DNA from: Serinicoccus hydrothermalis
GTDB taxonomy: Bacteria; Actinomycetota; Actinomycetes; Actinomycetales; Dermatophilaceae
Assembly: GCF_001685415.1 (NCBI RefSeq)
Contig: NZ_CP014989.1
Location: 806,001 to 870,000 of the forward strand
DNA: 64,000 nucleotides
Reading direction: 5' to 3'
Notes under the pieces: generated by a model
Database searches by the model: none
Told to the model about the DNA's origin: nothing
What the model saw: only the letters and a program-made list of their open reading frames with translations
Shown: one piece after another, positions 30,038 through 40,622 of the stretch
Numbering within the stretch: the stretch's first letter is position 1
How the letters are laid out: each line of letters starts with the position of its first letter
Made by a program: the position numbers and the translations under genes

Positions 30038-30870
30038 GGGCGGTGGTCGACGACCTCGGCGGCGAGGTCCTCCTGCCCGAGGGAGCGGTCTCCCGGGTGG
30101 TCTCGCTCGTCCCCTCGCTCACCGAGGCGCTGGCGGCGACCCGCCGCGAGGCCCTGGTCGGGGCCACCGAGTGGTGCACCCACCCGCCGGACCTGCAGGT
30201 CCCGCGGGTGCGCGGGACGAAGAACCCGGACCGGGCCGCGGTCGGCGCGCTCGAGCCGGAGCTGGTGGTGTGCGTCCAGGAGGAGAACCGCGAGCTGGAC
30301 GTGCGGCGGCTGCGGGACGCGGGCATACCGGTCTGGGTCGGGGTCGTGGAGTCGGTCGAGGACGCCCTGCGGGTCCTGCGCACGCTGCTCCTCGACGTGC
30401 TCGCCTGGGAGGAGCCCGCGTGGCTCACGGAGGTCGGGCGGCGCTGGGCGGCGACGTCCGAGGCGCCGACCCGGGCGCGGGTCGCGGTCCCGATCTGGCG
30501 CGACCCGTGGATGGTCGTCGGCGCCCGGACCTACACGACCGACCTGCTGCGCCGCGCGGGCCTGGACAACGTCTACGCCGGGGACGAGGGGCGCTACCCC
30601 AAGGTCGAGGTGGACGAGCTGGACCGCGCGGGCGCCGACGTCGTGCTGCTGCCGGACGAGCCCTACGTCTTCACCGCGCAGGACGGCCCGGAGGCCTTCA
30701 CGCGCAGCGCCACCCGGCTCGTCAGCGGGCGGCTGCTCACGTGGTACGGCCCCGCGATGGTCGAGGCCGCGGACCTGCTCGCCTCGGTCCGGGCGGACCA
30801 ACGCGAGGAGGGCACGGACACCTCGTCAGGCGGTGCCGCCCTCGACGAGATGGGTCGGGAGCACGGCTGA
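30034..30870 (+). CDS. Helical-backbone metal receptor (BtuF/FepB-like) without signal peptide
   Basis: The 278-residue protein resembles the periplasmic binding domain of cobalamin and siderophore receptors: VVSLVPSLTEALAA at the start, GATEWCTHPP, then VRGTKNPDRAAVGALEPELVV, and VDELDRAGADVVLLPDEPY. It has no signal peptide or lipobox, and its GTG start overlaps the preceding stop, so it is probably cytosolic. Cytosolic homologues of this fold are common and uncharacterised; binding of a cobamide or metal complex is inferred only. Its last 45 bases overlap the convergent LacI gene. Confidence 0.75.
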   Translation: MRAVVDDLGGEVLLPEGAVSRVVSLVPSLTEALAATRREALVGATEWCTHPPDLQVPRVRGTKNPDRAAVGALEPELVVCVQEENRELDVRRLRDAGIPVWVGVVESVEDALRVLRTLLLDVLAWEEPAWLTEVGRRWAATSEAPTRARVAVPIWRDPWMVVGARTYTTDLLRRAGLDNVYAGDEGRYPKVEVDELDRAGADVVLLPDEPYVFTAQDGPEAFTRSATRLVSGRLLTWYGPAMVEAADLLASVRADQREEGTDTSSGGAALDEMGREHG

Positions 30871-31890
30871 GTCCACCTGCCGGCCGGCGAGGAGGTCCCT
30901 CAGGAGACGCGTCGCCTCCGTGGCGAGCAGCTCGCTGGGGTTGGCGACCGTCGTGAGGCGCGGCGTGGTCAGCTCGGCTGCCGGTGAGTCGTCGTAGCCG
31001 ACCACTGCCACGTCCTCCGGCACCCGGTGGCCGCGCGACTGCAGCTCGCCCACCGCGGCGACGGCCATGAGGTCCGAGGCGACGAAGACCCCGTCGAGGT
31101 CGGGGTGGGCCGCGAGCAGCCGGCGCATCGCGAGGCGGCCGCTCTCGGAGGAGAAGTCGCCGTGCTCCACGGCGTCGGCGGGCAGCCCGGCGGCCAGCAT
31201 CGTCTCCCGCCACCCCTCCAGCCGGTCCCGGCTCGCGGCCATGTCCGGCGGCCCGGCGACGGTGCCGATCCGGGTGCACCCGCGGTCCAGCAGCCGCTGC
31301 GCGGCGACCCGTCCGCCGCTCACGTTGTCGAGGTCGACGTAGGGCAGCCCCTGCGCCGGCACCGGCGGTCTCCCGATGATCACGGTGGGCAGGCCGATGT
31401 CGCTCAGCACCCCCGTGATCTGGTCGTCGAGGTGGGCGCTGAGCACGATCGCCCCGTCGGTGTGCCCGCCCCGCAGCCAGCGCTCGAGCCGCTCGGTGTC
31501 CCGGCCCGCCCGGCCGAGCACGAGCACCATCTGCAGCGGCGAGTCGTCCAGACCGGCGCCGATCCCCCGCAGCATGCCCATGATGACCGGGTCGGCGAAG
31601 ACCCGCTGCTCGGTCTCGGGCACGACGACCGCCACCGAGTCGGGCTCGCGCACGACGAGGGAGCGGGCGGCCCGGTTGGGGCGGTAGCCGAGCTCGGCCA
31701 CGGCCGTGACGACGGCGTCCCGGGCCTGCGGCCGCACCCGCGGGTCGGCGTTGACCACCCGCGAGGCGGTGGCGCGCGAGACCCCGGCGCGGGCCGCGAC
31801 GTCCTCCAGCGTCGGGGGCCGCGACCTGCCGTTCGTCGGCTCGGCGAGCTCGTCCCGGACCAGCCGGTCCTGGTCGGTGGGCGCACCCAT
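30826..31890 (-). CDS. LacI-family regulator of the beta-glucoside operon (CebR-like)
   Basis: The 354-residue regulator has a helix-turn-helix at about residues 27-52 (TLEDVAARAGVSRATASRVV) and a hinge NRAARSLV. A periplasmic-binding-like effector domain follows (GTVAGPPDMAASRDRLEGW, DGVFVASDLMA, VAVVGYDDSPAA). It is the last gene of the operon it most likely controls, and GGAGAGGAG lies upstream of ATG at 31890. The palindrome at 36508-36523 matches the LacI-type operator form TGnGAGCGCTCnCA known for CebR. The effector is probably cellobiose or another beta-glucoside. Its 3' end overlaps the convergent metal-receptor gene by 45 bases. Confidence 0.9.
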   Translation of the reverse strand: MGAPTDQDRLVRDELAEPTNGRSRPPTLEDVAARAGVSRATASRVVNADPRVRPQARDAVVTAVAELGYRPNRAARSLVVREPDSVAVVVPETEQRVFADPVIMGMLRGIGAGLDDSPLQMVLVLGRAGRDTERLERWLRGGHTDGAIVLSAHLDDQITGVLSDIGLPTVIIGRPPVPAQGLPYVDLDNVSGGRVAAQRLLDRGCTRIGTVAGPPDMAASRDRLEGWRETMLAAGLPADAVEHGDFSSESGRLAMRRLLAAHPDLDGVFVASDLMAVAAVGELQSRGHRVPEDVAVVGYDDSPAAELTTPRLTTVANPSELLATEATRLLRDLLAGRQVDSAVLPTHLVEGGTA

Positions 31891-31904
31891 GGACGCTCCT
31901 CTCC

Positions 31905-33317
31905 TCAGCCGATCGACCCCGATCCTGCCACGTCGGCATACCATCGGGCGCTCGCCTTGGGGGTCCGCCGCTGCGTGTCGTAGTCGACCCGGACGATGCC
32001 GAAGCGCTTGGTGTAGCCGAAGGCCCACTCGTAGTTGTCGAGCAGCGACCAGACGAAGTAGCCGCGGACGTCCGCGCCGTCCTCGATCGCGGCGTGGACG
32101 GCCCGCAGGTGCCCGTCGAGGTAGGCGATCCGGTCCTGGTCGTCGACGAAGCCGTCCGCGTCGGGGACGTCGGGCATGGCCGCACCGTTCTCGGTGACGT
32201 AGAGGCGGGTGCCGGCCGGCCCGGTGTAGTCCCGCTGCAGCCGGAGCAGCAGCTCGTGCAGCGCCGCCGGCCGGATCTCCCAGCCCATGTCGCTGACGGG
32301 CAGGCCGCGCCGCACCGTCACGACGTGCTCGGAGCCGACGTTCGGCGAGGGGCCGTCGTAGGTGCGCGCCTGGAGCGCGGCCCGCGCGGCGTCCTGCGGC
32401 TCGGCGCCCGTGACCATGGTGCTGGTGTAGAAGTTCACCCCGAGGACGTCGATCGGGGTCGAGATCTCCTCGAGGTCGCCGTCGCGCACGAGGTCCTGCG
32501 GCCACAGCTCGCCCAGGTCCTCGATGACGTCCTGGGGGTAGGCGCCCCGGGTGATCGGCTCGACGAAGAAGCGGTTGGCGAGCCCGTCGAGGCGACGGAC
32601 GGCGTCCCGGTCGGCCGCCGAGTCGGGGTCCTGCGGCTGCATCTCGGTGAAGTTGAGGGTGAGCCCGAGCTCGAGGTCCGGGTCGCGCTCGCGCAGGGCG
32701 GAGACGGCCCGCCCGTGGGAGAGCAGGAGGTGGTGCGCCGCCCGCAGCGCCGCCGACGGCTCGGTGCGTCCCGGTGCGTGCACGCCCGCGGCATACCCCA
32801 GGAAGGCCGAGCACCACGGCTCGTTCAGGGTCGTGAGCTGGCGGACGCGGTCGCCCAGCCGGTCGTGCACGGCGAGCGCGTAGTCGACGAAGCGGTCGAC
32901 CACGCCGCGGTCGGGCCAGCCTCCCTGCTCCTCGAGCGCCTGCGGCAGGTCCCAGTGGTAGAGCGTGACCCAGGGCCGGATGCCGGCCCCGAGCAGCTCG
33001 TCCACCAGCCGCGAGTAGAAGTCGAGGCCCTGCTGGTTGACGGTGCGGCCGTCGGGGCAGACCCGCGCCCAGGACACCGAGAAGCGGTAGGCCCCGAGGT
33101 CGAGCGAGCGCATGAGCGCGACGTCCTCCGGCATCCGGTGGTAGTGGTCGCAGGCGACCGCCCCGGTATGCCCCTCGACGACCTTGCCGGCGGTCGCCGA
33201 GAACGGGCCCCAGATGCAGTCGCCCCGGCCGTCCTCGTGGACCGCGCCCTCGATCTGGTAGGCGGCGGTGGCCGACCCGAAGAGGAAGTCGCGGGGGAAG
33301 GTGAGGGTACTGGTCAT
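31905..33317 (-). CDS. GH1 beta-glucosidase
   Basis: The 470-residue protein has the glycoside hydrolase family 1 layout. The opening is FPRDFLFGSATAAYQIEGA. The acid/base Glu is Glu166 in TTLNEPW and the nucleophile is Glu376 in YVTENGA. Aglycone and sugar contacts include RFSVSWARV and YFVWSLLDNYEWAFGY. There is no signal peptide, so it acts in the cytosol on imported oligosaccharide, releasing glucose from cellobiose or aryl-glucosides. The ATG overlaps the permease stop (ATGA) with AAGGAG ten bases before it. Gene order matches ceb operons, where this enzyme is BglC. Confidence 0.93.
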   Translation of the reverse strand: MTSTLTFPRDFLFGSATAAYQIEGAVHEDGRGDCIWGPFSATAGKVVEGHTGAVACDHYHRMPEDVALMRSLDLGAYRFSVSWARVCPDGRTVNQQGLDFYSRLVDELLGAGIRPWVTLYHWDLPQALEEQGGWPDRGVVDRFVDYALAVHDRLGDRVRQLTTLNEPWCSAFLGYAAGVHAPGRTEPSAALRAAHHLLLSHGRAVSALRERDPDLELGLTLNFTEMQPQDPDSAADRDAVRRLDGLANRFFVEPITRGAYPQDVIEDLGELWPQDLVRDGDLEEISTPIDVLGVNFYTSTMVTGAEPQDAARAALQARTYDGPSPNVGSEHVVTVRRGLPVSDMGWEIRPAALHELLLRLQRDYTGPAGTRLYVTENGAAMPDVPDADGFVDDQDRIAYLDGHLRAVHAAIEDGADVRGYFVWSLLDNYEWAFGYTKRFGIVRVDYDTQRRTPKASARWYADVAGSGSIG

Positions 33318-34207
33318 TGCTTGACGGCTCCTTGCATGATGCCGGACACCAGCTGGCGCCCTGCGACGACGAAGAGGATGAGCAGCGGGACGGTCGCCAG
33401 CACGGCACCGGCCAGCACCAGCGAGTAGTCCACGAAGTGGGCCGCCTGGAGCTGCTGCAGGGCGACGGGCAGGGTCGGGTTGGCCGGGCCCAGCACGATG
33501 AAGGGCCAGAAGAAGTTGGTCCACGTCGCGACGAAGGTGAACAGGCCGAGCATCGCGGCGGCCGGCCGGGAGGCGGGCACCCCGACGTGCCAGAAGGTGC
33601 CGAACATGCTGGCCCCGTCGACCCGCGCGGCCTCGATGAGCTCGGTCGGCACCGCCTGGCGGAGGTACTGCGTCATCCAGAAGACGCCGAAGGCGGTGAC
33701 CAGGCCGGGCACGATGACCGCGGTCAGCTCGCCGGTCCAGCCCAGCTCGGCCATGACCTGGTAGAGCGGCACCACCCCGAGCTGGGTCGGCACCGCCATC
33801 GTGGCGATGACGAAGACGAGCAGCGGCCCCGAGCCGCGGAAGCGCAGCTTGGCGAAGGCATACCCGGCCAGCGTGGAGAAGAAGACCACCGAGGCCGAGA
33901 CCGTCGTCGAGACGATGATCGAGTTGACCGTGGCCCGCCAGAACTCGACGGTGTCGAAGACCGTCGCGGCGTTCTGCAGGAAGTTGCCGCCGGGCAGCAG
34001 CGGGAAGGGGGTCCGCGACAGCACCGTGGAGTCGTGGCTGGCGATGAGGTAGGACCACCACAGCGGGAACATCCCGCCGAGCACCACGGCGGCGAGCAGG
34101 CCGTAGACCACCCAGCCCGGTCGCTGCCCCCGGTCCCGGCGGGCGCGTGAGCCCGCGCGGCGCTGCCCCCGCGTCGTGGTCGGCGTTGGCACGGGCGTGG
34201 TGGTCAT
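33314..34207 (-). CDS. Beta-glucoside ABC transporter permease (CebG-like)
   Basis: This 297-residue MalG-type permease has a basic Thr/Arg-rich N-terminus (about 30 residues) and six helices. The EAA loop is IEAARVDGASMFGTFWHVGV and the following helix has WTNFFWPFIVL. The start overlaps the previous permease stop (ATGA) with GAGGAG five bases upstream. It forms the membrane pore with the preceding gene product. Confidence 0.9.
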   Translation of the reverse strand: MTTTPVPTPTTTRGQRRAGSRARRDRGQRPGWVVYGLLAAVVLGGMFPLWWSYLIASHDSTVLSRTPFPLLPGGNFLQNAATVFDTVEFWRATVNSIIVSTTVSASVVFFSTLAGYAFAKLRFRGSGPLLVFVIATMAVPTQLGVVPLYQVMAELGWTGELTAVIVPGLVTAFGVFWMTQYLRQAVPTELIEAARVDGASMFGTFWHVGVPASRPAAAMLGLFTFVATWTNFFWPFIVLGPANPTLPVALQQLQAAHFVDYSLVLAGAVLATVPLLILFVVAGRQLVSGIMQGAVKQ

Positions 34208-35184
34208 CGGCTCTCCTCGCTGGCGATGCGGCGGCTGATGGCGAAGTTGACCAGCCCGACGGCGACGATGAGGGCGAAGAGCAGGACGGCCACCGCCGAG
34301 GCGCGTCCGAAGTCGGCACGGGTCCACCCCAGCTCGTAGAGGTAGAGCGTGAGAGTCTGCCACTGCCCGTCGGACCCGCCCCGGCCGAACTGGTCGTACA
34401 TCTTCGGCTCGTCGAAGATCTGGAGCCCGCCGATGGTCGAGGTGATGATGACGAAGATCATCGTCGGGCGCAGCATGGGGATGGTGATCGAGACGAAGCG
34501 GCGCAGCCCACTGGCCCCGTCGATGGCGGCCGCCTCGTAGAGGTCCCGCGGGATGGCCTGCATCGCCGCCAGCAGGATGAGCGCGTTGTAGCCGGTCCAG
34601 CGGAAGTTGACCATGCTGGCGATGGCGACGTGGCTGGCCAGCCGGTCCGAGTGCCAGCGCACCGGCTCCATCCCGACACCCTCCAGCAGGGTGTTGATGA
34701 GACCGAAGCGGTCGGCGAAGAGGTTGGAGAAGATGAGGGCGACCGCCACCGGGGCGACGACGTAGGGCAGCAGGACACCCATCCGCCAGAACGTCGCCGC
34801 GCGCAGCTTGTGGTCCAGCAGCCCGGCGATGGCGAGGGCGGCGAGCACCTGGGGCACCGAGGACAGCACGAAGATGCTGAGCGTGTTGACCAGGGCGGTC
34901 CAGAAGTCCTGGCCGGTGAGGACGTCGACGAAGTTCTGCGCCCCGACGAAGGCGCCCTGGCCCATGATCTGGTCCCAGTCGTGCAGGGCCACCCAGCCGG
35001 TGTAGACCAGCGGGAACAGCCCGACGACGAAGAAGAGGACGAAGAAGGGCGCGATGTAGACGTACGGCGAGGCCGCCTGGTCCAGCCGCCCCAGGCGACC
35101 CTCGCGCGGCGCCCCGCCGCCCCGGCGACCGGTGACCTGTTCGGGTGCCGGCGCCGGGGCGGAGGTGGGGGTGGTGACGCTCAT
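34204..35184 (-). CDS. Beta-glucoside ABC transporter permease (CebF-like)
   Basis: The 326-residue MalF-type permease has a Pro/Arg-rich cytosolic arm, then PYVYIAPFFVLFFVVGLFPL as first helix. The EAA loop is YEAAAIDGASGLRRFVSITI. ATG at 35184 follows the binding-protein stop after one base. A longer start inside the binding-protein gene is open but unnecessary. Confidence 0.9.
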   Translation of the reverse strand: MSVTTPTSAPAPAPEQVTGRRGGGAPREGRLGRLDQAASPYVYIAPFFVLFFVVGLFPLVYTGWVALHDWDQIMGQGAFVGAQNFVDVLTGQDFWTALVNTLSIFVLSSVPQVLAALAIAGLLDHKLRAATFWRMGVLLPYVVAPVAVALIFSNLFADRFGLINTLLEGVGMEPVRWHSDRLASHVAIASMVNFRWTGYNALILLAAMQAIPRDLYEAAAIDGASGLRRFVSITIPMLRPTMIFVIITSTIGGLQIFDEPKMYDQFGRGGSDGQWQTLTLYLYELGWTRADFGRASAVAVLLFALIVAVGLVNFAISRRIASEESR

Positions 35185-35185
35185 C

Positions 35186-36478
35186 TCAGCGCAGGTCGCC
35201 CACGGCCGCGGCGAACTTGTCCCAGCTGCTCGCGGGGTCGTCGGTCTGGTCGACGTCGACACGGCTGATGGCGTCCTGCATGGCCGTGTTGATCTCGAAG
35301 TACTTCGGACCCTTGAAGGGCATCACCGTGACCGCCTCGGCCCGCTCGGCGAAGATCTGACCGGTGGGGGCGTCGTTGAAGAAGGCGTTGCTCGACTCCG
35401 CCAGGGTGTCCGAGTCCAGGGCCTCCGTCTGGCTGGGGAAGGTGCCCTTGGCCTCGAAGGCCTTGATCTGCTGCTCGGGAGCGGTCAGCCAGGCGGCCAG
35501 CGCCTTGGCCTCCTCGGGGTGGTCACCCTGGGCGGGGACGGTGAGGTAGGAACCGCCCCAGTTGCCACCGCCGCCGGGGAAGACGTTGGCCACGTCCCAG
35601 CCCTCGATGTCGGCGGCGTTGCCCTCGACGACGCCGAGCATCCAGGCCGGGCAGAGCATCGTCGCGAACTCGTCGCCCTGGAAGGCGGAGGACCAGTCGG
35701 CGCTCCACTGGCCGAGGGCGGCGGACAGGCCGTCGTCGACGGAGGCGGAGAGCACCTGGTCGTAGAGCTCGCGGACCTCGGGGTTGTCCACGGCGATGAT
35801 CTCCCCGTCGGGCGTCTCGTAGGGCTGCTCGACCTGGTTGATCATCCCCTGCCACAGCGCCCCGGCCGAGTCGTACCACGCGATGTCGGTCTCGGCCACG
35901 AAGTCCCGGCCGACCTCGAAGTAGGTGTCCCAGTCGCCCTGGAGCAGCTCGGCGACCTCCTCGCGGTCGGTCGGCAGGCCGGCCTGCTCGAAGAGGTCGG
36001 CCCGGTAGCACAGCGCCTCCGGGCCGATGTCCGTGCCGTAGCCGAGCAGCATGCCGTCCTCGAGGGTCACCGCCTCGGTCTTCCAGTCCAGCCAGCGGCC
36101 CTCCAGGTCCGGCGAGCTGAGGTCGACGAACTTGTCGGGGTACTGCTGGAACTCGGTCACCCAGTCGACCTCGATCGCCTCGATGTCCGCCGCCCCGGAG
36201 TCCGCCCCGAGGCTGTTGCGCAGCGCCGCCCGGGCGTTGTCGGCCGTGTCGGCCTTGACGTGCTGCACCGTGATCCCGGGGTTGAGCTCCTCGTACTCGC
36301 CGAGGAGCTCCTCGTAGCCGAACTCGTTGAAGGTCGCGACGGACAGCGTGATGTCGCCGCCCTCGCCACCGCTGCCTGCGCTGTCGTCTCCCTCGCCACT
36401 GCCTCCGCCACACGCGCCGAGCGCCAACGTGGCGGCGGCGGTGGTGGCGAGCAGCATCCTGCGTCGCGTGCTGTGCAT
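35186..36478 (-). CDS. Beta-glucoside/cellobiose-binding lipoprotein (CebE-like)
   Basis: The 430-residue extracellular binding protein starts MHSTRRRMLLATTAAA, has the lipobox LGAC (Cys23), and a Gly/Ser tether. LSVATFNEFGYEELLGEYEE opens the mature fold, as in CebE-like and NgcE-like sugar binders, with a C-terminal FEINTAMQDAISRV. AAAGGAG precedes ATG at 36478 by seven bases. As first gene behind the operator it should be induced by the transported sugar. A chitobiose or other beta-linked substrate is possible; the adjacent GH1 enzyme supports beta-glucosides. Confidence 0.88.
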   Translation of the reverse strand: MHSTRRRMLLATTAAATLALGACGGGSGEGDDSAGSGGEGGDITLSVATFNEFGYEELLGEYEELNPGITVQHVKADTADNARAALRNSLGADSGAADIEAIEVDWVTEFQQYPDKFVDLSSPDLEGRWLDWKTEAVTLEDGMLLGYGTDIGPEALCYRADLFEQAGLPTDREEVAELLQGDWDTYFEVGRDFVAETDIAWYDSAGALWQGMINQVEQPYETPDGEIIAVDNPEVRELYDQVLSASVDDGLSAALGQWSADWSSAFQGDEFATMLCPAWMLGVVEGNAADIEGWDVANVFPGGGGNWGGSYLTVPAQGDHPEEAKALAAWLTAPEQQIKAFEAKGTFPSQTEALDSDTLAESSNAFFNDAPTGQIFAERAEAVTVMPFKGPKYFEINTAMQDAISRVDVDQTDDPASSWDKFAAAVGDLR

Positions 36479-36507
36479 GCCAACTCCTTTGGTGGTCCAC
36501 GCTCGTT

Positions 36508-36555
36508 GTGAGAGCGCTCTCACGAAGAGTGCACGGCACCCCGGAGAGGTGTCAA
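36508..36555 (-). promoter_or_regulatory. Promoter and LacI/CebR-type operator of the beta-glucoside operon
   Basis: On the minus strand TTGACA (36555-36550) is a perfect -35. CACTCT (36531-36526) follows after 18 bases as a -10. Immediately downstream GTGAGAGCGCTCTCAC (36508-36523) is a perfect 16-base palindrome over the expected start of transcription. It fits the TGnGAGCGCTCnCA operator pattern of CebR-like LacI proteins, and a LacI gene ends the operon. Repression by steric block of initiation is the natural reading. Confidence 0.85.
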
Positions 36556-36611
36556 GGGGTTGTGATCGGATCGAGACCAGGCGACGTCCGAGGACGCGGT
36601 CGCCGCGGGTG

Positions 36612-38220
36612 TCAGGCCGGGCCGGGGGCCTCGGCGGGCGCGGGGGCAGCCTGCGCGTCGCTCGCCCGCAGCCTTCCCTTGACGATCTTGCCGCCCGCGT
36701 TGCGCGGCAGCGCCTCGTTCACCGTCAGGTCGCGTGGGTGCTTGAAACCGGCCAGCGAGCCCCGCAGGAACTCCTGCAGCTGCCCGAGGTCGAGCCGCTC
36801 CGCACCCGGCCGCAGGGAGACCACCGCCACGGGCACCTCGCCCCAGCGCTCGTCGGGGCGGCCGAAGACGGCCACCTCCATGACGGCGGGATGGCTGGCG
36901 ATGGCGTTCTCCACCTCGGCGCAGTAGACGTTCTCGCCGCCGCTGATGATCATGTCCTTCGCCCGGTCCACCACCCAGACGAAACCTTCCTCGTCCTGCC
37001 GGACCAGGCCCCCGGAGTGGAACCACCCGCCGTGGAAGGCCGCTGCGGTCTCCTCGGGCTTGTTCCAGTAGCCCTGCATCACCGTGGGTCCGCGGTAGAC
37101 GATCTCGCCGACCTCACCCACGGGCACGTCGTTCATGTCCGGGTCGACGACGCGGTACTGGATGGTCGGGATGGGCCGCCCCACGGAGCCCAGCTTGCGC
37201 AACGAGTCCTCCCCCCGGAGCACGCAGGTGATGGGCGAGGTCTCGGTCTGCCCGAAGACGGCCACGTTGAGCGCGTCCGGGAAGGTCTCCCCCATGGCGC
37301 GCAGCAGGGCGTCGCTGGCAGGGGCGGCACCCCAGCTGATGATCCGCAGCCGCAGGTCCCGCTCGGCGATCCCGGGGTTGGGCGCACAGCAGCTGCCACT
37401 GCTGCGGCACGTTGAAGACGATCGTCGCGCCCCCCTGCTCGTAGGCGTCGAGCACCGCCGCGGGGTCGAAGGCACCCAGCGGGTGGATGACCGTGGTGAC
37501 GCCCAGCGTGAGGTTCGCCACGATCGAGCCGAGGCCGGCGATGTGGAAGAAGGGCGCGGTGAGGAAGCCGACGTCGGACTCGTCGACCATGTTCATGGCC
37601 CGGATGCAGGTGAGCGCCTGCACCTGCATGTTGCGGTGGCTCAGCATCGCCCCCTTGGGTCGTCCCGTCGTGCCGGAGGTGTACATGAGCAGCGCGGTCG
37701 TCTCCTCCGGCACGTCCGGCGGGTCGATCGGCTCCCCCGCCGCGACCACCTGCTCGTAGTCCTCCAGCGCCAGGGCGGCGACCACCTCCTCCGGGGGCCG
37801 GCCCGACGCAGATCCGCACCTCAAGGCTGTCCGGCAGCTCGTGCACCGCCGCCAGCGCGGGCGCGAGGGGCCCGTCCACGAGGATCGCCCGTGGCGCGGA
37901 GTCCTGCAGGATGTAGGCCAGCTCCGGCGGGGCCAGCCGGAAGTTGAGCGGCACCGCCATCGCCCCGAGGGCGTTGACCGCCACGACGGCCTCGACGAAC
38001 TGCGGATGGTTCAGGGTGAGCAGCGCGACCCGGTCCCCGGGCCCGACGCCACGTTCGCGCAGGGCGCCCGCGAGCGCGAACGACCGGTCGGCGAGCTGGC
38101 TCCAGGTGGTCGTCCTCCCAGCGCGGGGGCGTCCGGGATCCGCGCGGCATGGGTCGCCACGTGCGCCATCCAGTGGTTGCGGAACGACCAGGCGGGAGCC
38201 TGCGTCTGGGTGCTCGTCAT
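36612..38220 (-). pseudogene. Acyl-CoA ligase (FadD-like) broken by three frameshifts
   Basis: A full-length ligase can be read only by changing frame three times. The N-terminus starts at ATG 38220 and runs to about 38120. The next part (GRTTTWSQLADRSFALAG to DSLEVRICVG) ends near 37810. The third, with TALLMYTSGTTGRPKGAML (ATP-binding motif), ends near 37385. The last contains GQTETSP and SGGENVY to the stop at 36612. Each shift lies at or beside a run of four or five G. The normally invariant HTGD motif reads HSGGL, with Gly for the Asp that binds the ribose. No other gene in the window needs a frameshift, so decay is more likely than scattered sequencing error. An intact parent would activate fatty or aromatic acids for the neighbouring enzymes. 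Confidence 0.8.
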
Positions 38221-38295
38221 CGAAGGTGACCTTCCGTGCGTCGCTGCCTCGGACCGTGCCCAGTATGGCGCAACGGCACGCCGAAGGGAAGGTTT

Positions 38296-38336
38296 TGTGA
38301 ATGGCTATTCGCATCAGAAGTGATGGTGTATTCACA
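38296..38336. promoter_or_regulatory. Predicted operators of the tandem TetR regulator
   Basis: TGTGAATGGCTATTCGCATC begins at 38296 and the site ends with A at 38316. It matches 18 of 21 positions of the palindrome before the acyl-CoA dehydrogenase gene (45230-45250). A second partial copy ending ATTCACA lies at 38329-38335. Both sit between the divergent ligase pseudogene and the TetR gene, so the site could control both. The rest of the 199-base gap shows no coding sequence. Confidence 0.6.
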
Positions 38337-38419
38337 GCGCGCCGTGGCCAGGTGGCTCGTGGCGCCGCGCGCGGTGGTTGACTGGCTGCGGACAGCACCG
38401 CCAGGAGGTCGAGGTCACC

Positions 38420-40622
<2,203 letters not shown>

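Noticed and set aside
36612-38220. Programmed frameshifting in the acyl-CoA ligase
   Set aside because: Three separate shifts plus a lost Asp in a core motif fit decay better; no slippery-site/pseudoknot arrangement is evident.
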